Made by a program: the position numbers and the translations under genes. Under the pieces are notes generated by a model. That model worked only from the letters and a program-made list of their open reading frames with translations, ran no database searches and had not been told where the DNA came from. Positions 57,062-61,624 of a stretch of 61,624 nucleotides of DNA are shown one piece after another (positions within the stretch are counted from its first letter, which is position 1; each line of letters opens with the position of its first letter). The stretch lies in assembly GCA_017430835.1 (NCBI GenBank), contig JAFRMD010000093.1:1-61624 (forward strand). The letters are read 5' to 3'. Origin of the DNA: Methanosphaera sp. GTDB lineage: Archaea > Methanobacteriota > Methanobacteria > Methanobacteriales > Methanobacteriaceae.

Positions 57062-57919
57062 ATGAAAGCAGTTATTCCGGCAGCAGGTTTAGGAACAAGA
57101 TTTTTACCTGCAACAAAAGCACAACCAAAAGAAATGTTGCCAGTATTTAATAAGCCAACAATACAATACGTGGTAGAAGAAGCAGTTAACTCTGGTATAG
57201 ATGATATCATTATAATCACCGGAAAAGGAAAAAGACCAATAGAAGACCATTTCGACAAATCATTCGAACTAGAATATAATCTCGAACAGAAAGGTAAACT
57301 AGACTACCTTAAAGAGGTACAGGGAATATCAAATCTCGCAGACATATTCTATGTACGTCAGAAAAAACAGAACGGTCTTGGAGATGCAATAAGTTGTGCC
57401 AAAAAACATATAGGTGACGAACCATTCGCAGTACTACTCGGTGATACAATCACATACTCCGATACTCCATGTACCAAACAATTAATAGATGTATATGAAA
57501 AATATGGTGGATCAACGATTGCAATAGAAGAATTACCAGAAAGAAAAATAGAACGTTACGGTATTGTAGATGGAGTAACTGTTGAAGATAATATTTACAA
57601 AGTAAAAAACCTTGTAGAAAAACCAAAACTGGAAGATGCACCATCTAACCTCGGTATTACTGGAAGATATATACTTACACCAGACATTTTTGATAAACTT
57701 GAATCAATAGAAGCAGGTGTTGGTGGAGAAATCCAATTAACAGATGCAATTAATGAACAAGAAAATGTTTATGCAACAACATTTGAAGGAACAATATATG
57801 ATATTGGTAATACCATGGAATGGCTAAAAAGTTCAATAGACATGGCATTAACACAAGAAGATGAAGTCAAAGAAGAAGTTTTAGCTTATTTAAGACAAAA
57901 AGTTCAAGAATTCCAATAA
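57062..57919 (+). CDS. galU: UTP-glucose-1-phosphate uridylyltransferase
   Basis: 285 residues, ATG 57062 after TAGAGGAGTAGAAAAAT. Core motifs AVIPAAGLGTRFLPATKAQP, KEMLPVFNKPTIQYVVEE and VLLGDTITYSD, with the family segment ERYGIVDGVTVEDN, place it in GalU/CugP-type enzymes. The product UDP-glucose supplies glycosyl donors for surface polymers. It is co-transcribed with rfbA and ends before a bidirectional terminator. Confidence 0.93.
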   Translation: MKAVIPAAGLGTRFLPATKAQPKEMLPVFNKPTIQYVVEEAVNSGIDDIIIITGKGKRPIEDHFDKSFELEYNLEQKGKLDYLKEVQGISNLADIFYVRQKKQNGLGDAISCAKKHIGDEPFAVLLGDTITYSDTPCTKQLIDVYEKYGGSTIAIEELPERKIERYGIVDGVTVEDNIYKVKNLVEKPKLEDAPSNLGITGRYILTPDIFDKLESIEAGVGGEIQLTDAINEQENVYATTFEGTIYDIGNTMEWLKSSIDMALTQEDEVKEEVLAYLRQKVQEFQ

Positions 57920-57937
57920 ACTCCTAAAAACCTTACC

Positions 57938-57956
57938 TTTTTTTTATCAAAAAAAA
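57938..57956. terminator. Bidirectional T8/A8 terminator
   Basis: T8 (57938-57945) and A8 (57949-57956) separate galU from the convergent hacA gene and give U-tracts in both directions. Confidence 0.55.
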
Positions 57957-57977
57957 TAATTAATTTAAAAATATGAA

Positions 57978-59225
57978 TTAAATATTTTGGGGATCAGTTA
58001 TTTCTCCAGTAATTGCTGAAGCTGCAACTACTGCAGGATTAGATAAGTATACATAAGACTTTGCACTACCCATTCTACCAAGGAAATTCCGGTTAGTAGT
58101 AGATATGCAAGTCATATCATCTGTCATCACACCCATATGTGCACCAAGACATGGTCCACATCCAGGATTACAGATAATTGCATTTGATTCAAGGAATATT
58201 TGTATAATGCCCTCATCAATAGCTTTTTGATAAATTTTACGTGAAGCTGGGAACACTAATAATTGAACATCCTCATGAACCTTATGATTCTCAAGTATTT
58301 TTGCAGCTTGTACTAAGTCTTCATATCGACCATTAGTGCAAGAACCCAGAACTGCCTGGTTAATGCTTGTTCCTTCAACTTTATCTATATCCTCTACATT
58401 ATCAACATTATGAGGACAAGCTACCTGTGGCCTTAAATCATCAACATCAAAATCATACACTTTCTCGTATTCAGCATTTTTATCTGGTGTTGTAATATTA
58501 TAATCAGTTATGCCCCTTTTTGCAAGATATTCTTCAGTACTTTTATTCGGTACCATTATTCCATTCTTTGCTCCACATTCAATAACCATATTTGTCATGG
58601 TCATACGTGCATCAACTGATAAGTTATCTATTGTTTCTCCATGAAATTCTAAGCTTTTATATGTTCCACCATAAGAACCTAATGTTTTAATAATATTCAG
58701 AATCAAATCCTTTGAATAAACATTTTCTTGTAATGAACCATTTACATTAATTTTAAGTGTTTCTGGTACATTAAACCATGTTTCTCCTGTTGCATATACC
58801 ATTGCTAAATCAGTTGCCCCAAGTCCTGTTGAAAATGCTCCAAAAGCTCCATAAGTGCATGTATGTGAATCGGCTCCAACAATTACTGTGGATGGTTTAA
58901 CATGTCCTTCCTCTGGTAGAACCTGGTGACATATACCTTCCCCTTGTTTGTATATATTTTTGATTCCCTGTTTTTTTGCAAAATCTCGTACTACTTGCTG
59001 AAATTCTGCTGAACCCATAGTATTGGCAGGTACATTATGGTCAAATACTAGAACAATTTTATCCGAATCCCACACTTTATCTGCTATTTTCTCAAATACT
59101 TTGATTGTAGGTGGGCTAGTTCCATCATGGCTCATTGCAACATCTATTTTCGCATTTACTGTATCTCCAGGACTTAATTCATCTTTGTTTGAAGCTTTTG
59201 CTAAGATTTTTTCAGTAATGTTCAT
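57978..59225 (-). CDS. hacA: Homoaconitase / 3-isopropylmalate dehydratase large subunit
   Basis: 415 residues. Aconitase superfamily large subunit with FDHNVPANTMGSAEF, VGADSHTCTYGAFGAFSTGLG (first cluster Cys), VLGSCTNGRYEDL (second region) and CNPGCGPCLGAHMG, which supplies the remaining Fe-S ligands. The length fits the archaeal two-subunit form. Pairing with the homocitrate synthase gene eight bases upstream argues for HacA (coenzyme B side-chain elongation) over LeuC, but sequence alone does not decide. The small subunit is not adjacent. Confidence 0.75.
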   Translation of the reverse strand: MNITEKILAKASNKDELSPGDTVNAKIDVAMSHDGTSPPTIKVFEKIADKVWDSDKIVLVFDHNVPANTMGSAEFQQVVRDFAKKQGIKNIYKQGEGICHQVLPEEGHVKPSTVIVGADSHTCTYGAFGAFSTGLGATDLAMVYATGETWFNVPETLKINVNGSLQENVYSKDLILNIIKTLGSYGGTYKSLEFHGETIDNLSVDARMTMTNMVIECGAKNGIMVPNKSTEEYLAKRGITDYNITTPDKNAEYEKVYDFDVDDLRPQVACPHNVDNVEDIDKVEGTSINQAVLGSCTNGRYEDLVQAAKILENHKVHEDVQLLVFPASRKIYQKAIDEGIIQIFLESNAIICNPGCGPCLGAHMGVMTDDMTCISTTNRNFLGRMGSAKSYVYLSNPAVVAASAITGEITDPQNI

Positions 59226-59233
59226 TTAAACCC

Positions 59234-60403
59234 TCAGTTTATGTTTGCTTTGACTAATATTTCATCAAATTTATCATTGGTTATTTCAAAACCTTTTTCA
59301 CGTTCTTCTTTAACTAGTTTAACAATCTCTAGTAATTTCTGTTCATCTACTTTAATGTTTAATGAATCTAATTTTTCTTCTATTGCAGCTTTTCCTGAAT
59401 GTTTTCCCAGCACTATTTGTCTTTTTGTTCCTATCATTTCTGGTAAGAATGGTTCGTATGTAAATGGGTCTTTTACTATTGCATCTACGTGTATTCCTGA
59501 TTCATGTCTGAATACATTGTTTCCTACAATAGCTTTGCTGTCTGGTACTGGTATTTTACTATATTTTGATACAATTTTTGATAGTTCTGATATTACTTGT
59601 GTGTTAAATCCTAAATCTTTGTTGTATAATAATTTTAGGGACATTATTAACTCTTCTAATGATGCATTTCCTGCCCTTTCACCTATACCATTAACAGTTG
59701 TTGATACTGATGACGCTCCTTCCAATAATCCAGCTATTGAATTGCTTACGGCAAATCCGAAGTCATTATGGCAATGTAATGCTATTTCAACATCTAATTC
59801 TTTTCTAATGTTTCTAACCATGTATTGCATTGCATATGGATTTATTGAACCAGTCGTGTCAGCTATATGTATTCTATCTGCTTTATGTTCTTGTGCTAAC
59901 TTGTATATTTCTATTAGTTTAGGTAATTCTGTTCTTGTAGCATCTTCTGCAGAGAATGCTACAAACAATCCATGGTCTTTACCATAATCTACAGCATTCA
60001 TACATATTTCATTAATTTCTTCTCGTGGTTTGTTCATTTTGACTTTTAAATGCAAATCAGATAATCCCATGAATGTGATAATTCCATCTACATCCGCATC
60101 TAATGCAGCATCAATGTCTGCCTGTTTTGTTCTTGTTAAACATATGATGTTTGCATTAAGTCCTTCGTTTGCTATTGTTTTCACGGATTTTCTTTCATTT
60201 TCTGATACTATAGGAAATCCTGCTTCGATTTGTGGTATGCCTAATTCATCTAATTTATGAGCTATTTCTAACTTTTCATCTAATGAAAAACAAACTCCTG
60301 GTGTTTGTTCTCCGTCTCTAAGTGTTGTGTCGTATATATTAATTTTTTCTGGTAGATTGTATTCTACTTCATTGTTATATATACTTACGAATCTATCATT
60401 AAT
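59234..60403 (-). CDS. aksA: Homocitrate synthase (AksA-like), probable AUU start
   Basis: 389 residues from ATT 60403. The essential catalytic sequence DTTLRDGEQTPGV lies upstream of the first GTG (60184), and no in-frame ATG, GTG or TTG occurs before it. AGGGGGA (60417-60411) lies at ribosome-site distance from ATT 60403; ATT 60409 is two bases away and less suitable. Other motifs: HCHNDFGFAVSNSIAG (metal-binding His), NGIGERAGNASLEELI and HESGIHVDAIVKDP. The family condenses acetyl-CoA with 2-oxo acids; AksA uses 2-oxoglutarate and its homologues for coenzyme B. Isopropylmalate or citramalate synthase are alternatives, but the hacA neighbour favours AksA. Confidence 0.82.
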   Translation of the reverse strand: MNDRFVSIYNNEVEYNLPEKINIYDTTLRDGEQTPGVCFSLDEKLEIAHKLDELGIPQIEAGFPIVSENERKSVKTIANEGLNANIICLTRTKQADIDAALDADVDGIITFMGLSDLHLKVKMNKPREEINEICMNAVDYGKDHGLFVAFSAEDATRTELPKLIEIYKLAQEHKADRIHIADTTGSINPYAMQYMVRNIRKELDVEIALHCHNDFGFAVSNSIAGLLEGASSVSTTVNGIGERAGNASLEELIMSLKLLYNKDLGFNTQVISELSKIVSKYSKIPVPDSKAIVGNNVFRHESGIHVDAIVKDPFTYEPFLPEMIGTKRQIVLGKHSGKAAIEEKLDSLNIKVDEQKLLEIVKLVKEEREKGFEITNDKFDEILVKANIN

Positions 60404-60488
60404 TTTAATTTCCCCCTAATGTATGTTACATACTATAATCAGAAATAGTTAAAACAATCATATATGAATATAGATTATATTTATTTTT

Positions 60489-61040
60489 TTAGTTAATATT
60501 ATTTTCTTCTAATAACTCTAGGTAAGATGCTTTTTCAAAACCATCTGTAATTCCTAACTTCTCGAAAATACTGAATATTTCAGACTGTATTCTATCAATA
60601 TCATCATCTTCATTTGTAACATATTCTATTTCCATGTAATATCCTAATTTATTTAGTTTATCTACTGTTATAGTATAATCTTCATAGGTGAATATGCGTC
60701 GCATCTTATTTACAATGGCAGAAGGTCTGTATCCAATATTAACCAGTATTTCTATTAAATTTTCAGTATTGTCTACTGTAACTTCAATTTCCTTCCGGGT
60801 TTTTGTTTCAGTATCTAATTTAGGACCTTTATATGTAAGAATTCTTTTTATATCATCTTCTCCATCAGGAATTTCACGAATACGTAATGCTTCATCACTT
60901 TTTTTAAAATCTTTTGTTTCTCCATTAAAATAAATGTCATGTTGCTTTTCGCTATGTGAATATATGCCTCCAAGTTCTTTAATCCTTTCATATGCTACAA
61001 TATTGTCTTCAATTTTTGCTTTAATTTCTACTTCTATCAT
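60489..61040 (-). CDS. CYTH-domain protein (class IV adenylate cyclase / triphosphatase-like)
   Basis: 183 residues from ATG 61040; an in-frame GTG at 61052 would add four residues. The N-terminal ExExK signature MIEVEIKAKIED is intact, followed by basic and acidic tunnel residues (ALRIREIPDGEDDIKRILTYKGPK, and KTRKEIEVTVDN). CYTH enzymes bind triphosphates in a beta-tunnel with Mg2+. Archaeal members are called adenylate cyclase by homology to CyaB, but many are inorganic or thiamine triphosphatases. It is separated from aksA by 85 bases on the same strand. Confidence 0.85.
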   Translation of the reverse strand: MIEVEIKAKIEDNIVAYERIKELGGIYSHSEKQHDIYFNGETKDFKKSDEALRIREIPDGEDDIKRILTYKGPKLDTETKTRKEIEVTVDNTENLIEILVNIGYRPSAIVNKMRRIFTYEDYTITVDKLNKLGYYMEIEYVTNEDDDIDRIQSEIFSIFEKLGITDGFEKASYLELLEENNIN

Positions 61041-61133
61041 AATTTTGTCCACATTTTTTTTGTCAATATATTATATTAGGAAAAATATTCATATAAAATG
61101 ATGTAGTCAGAATGTGTGGTGATGAATTTTCAG

Positions 61134-61165
61134 TTACTTTTTAGCAAAAAAGTAATACTTTTTTT
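61134..61165 (+). terminator. Hairpin with T-run in the last intergenic gap
   Basis: TTACTTTTT (61134-61142) pairs perfectly with AAAAAGTAA (61147-61155) around AGCA, and a T7 run follows (61159-61165). It looks like an intrinsic terminator reading rightward, yet no rightward gene ends before it. It could instead lie at the border of a mobile element or in the leader of the next gene. Confidence 0.4.
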
Positions 61166-61271
61166 AATTCATTTTAAATGTTAATTTTTACTAGTTTTTT
61201 GCCCATTGGGGCGTGTTTTTAAAAATAAGTGATAATGAAGTTTTTATAGTAAAAAGGAGAGATATTATATT

Positions 61272-61624
61272 ATGAAAGTAGAAAATAACTCTCCTATTAT
61301 TAATTATGTTGGTCATCAACTTAAACTTGACGGTTTTTTTAGTGAACCATTGGGTGGTGTTATTAGAAAAGATAATACTGATGATGAATGTGTAAATTTA
61401 TTATCTTTTGATTGTAAAGATTTGATTGTAGATTATTTGGATAATTATTTTGATGATGATCTTCCAGTTACTTTTGCTGAGGGTTATGTGAAATCTAAGC
61501 TATCTCAGATTACTAATAATTTGAAAGTTTTTGAAACTAAAGATGGTGTTGTTTTTACTCAATTTAGGAGTTATTGTCCTCATTGTGGTTCTAAACATGT
61601 TGTTGAAGATGGTTATTATCCTAA
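61272..61624 (+). CDS. 3'-truncated zinc-ribbon ORF, possible transposase
   Basis: Starts at ATG 61272 with AAGGAGAG at 61254-61261 and remains open to the end of the window (117 codons seen). The visible product begins MKVENNSPIINYVGHQLKLD, is acidic in its middle (YLDNYFDDDLPV), and ends with the zinc-ribbon half YCPHCGSKHVVEDGYYP. A CPHCGS-x-HVV-x-DGYY pattern at about residue 100 resembles the N-terminal zinc finger of several transposase families, but this is only suggestive. The family cannot be settled without the missing C-terminus. Confidence 0.55.
   Translation, partial: MKVENNSPIINYVGHQLKLDGFFSEPLGGVIRKDNTDDECVNLLSFDCKDLIVDYLDNYFDDDLPVTFAEGYVKSKLSQITNNLKVFETKDGVVFTQFRSYCPHCGSKHVVEDGYYP

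Noticed and set aside
61122..61184. ATG frame of about 20 codons near GGTGATGAA
   Set aside because: The ribosome site would overlap the start codon, and the frame runs through the hairpin and T-run.

Overview
The window is chromosomal DNA of a strongly AT-rich, gut-type methanogenic archaeon of the order Methanobacteriales, most probably Methanosphaera or a close Methanobrevibacter relative. The supporting genes are methylene-tetrahydromethanopterin reductase (mer), the coenzyme F430 cyclase component CfbC, a nine-gene A1AO ATP synthase operon (ahaHIKECFABD), the archaeal tRNA enzymes TiaS and RaSEA, the homocitrate-synthase/homoaconitase pair used for coenzyme B side chains, and a pseudomurein-binding transglutaminase. 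Ribosome binding sites are usually GGTGAT or GGAGG placed 3-4 bases before ATG, GTG or TTG. The genus call is inference.

Layout. 1-11.4 kb: a 5'-truncated HEAT-like repeat protein, a TadC-like pilus membrane protein with a class III pilin, a tRNA-binding protein, a PRC-barrel protein behind a leader with two hairpins, aspartate dehydrogenase, Thg1, a JAMM protein, serA, a gene-poor stretch with possible relics, an aldo/keto-reductase-like protein, an HTH regulator and tiaS. 11.6-16.5 kb: a giant secreted beta-helix/papain-type protease whose stop overlaps a bile-acid:Na+ symporter family gene. 16.5-29.3 kb: a nonribosomal peptide locus. A two-module synthetase with a terminal reductase is followed by a MATE exporter fused to a RsbW-like ATPase domain. 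It is divergent from a translationally coupled operon of RsbV-, RsbW- and RsbU-like proteins plus the phosphopantetheinyl transferase. 29.8-38.7 kb: ATP synthase operon. 38.8-44.9 kb: ATP-grasp protein, a 51-residue membrane protein, tRNA-Gln, the transglutaminase, mer and RaSEA. 45-53.4 kb: hybrid cluster protein, TrmB regulator, DUF89 protein, flavoprotein, purF, U32 peptidase, cfbC, DUF123, DUF371 and tRNA-Leu. 53.5-57.9 kb: dTDP-rhamnose/UDP-glucose sugar genes. 58-61.6 kb: hacA, aksA, a CYTH protein and a truncated zinc-ribbon ORF, possibly a transposase.

The most striking content is the peptide locus. Its exporter carries a RsbW-type domain that kept the N-box and G1 motif but lost the glycine-rich G2 motif. 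It lies beside a complete sigma-factor-style partner-switching set, although archaea lack sigma factors. The first adenylation domain lacks the Asp that normally holds the substrate amino group, and a degenerate half condensation domain sits in front of it.

A second theme is translation initiation. Three genes (ATP-grasp at 38849, transglutaminase at 40577, homocitrate synthase at 60403) have conserved N-termini that lie upstream of any in-frame ATG, GTG or TTG. Each has an ATT codon 3-4 bases after a ribosome-binding-site-like sequence, suggesting AUU initiation.
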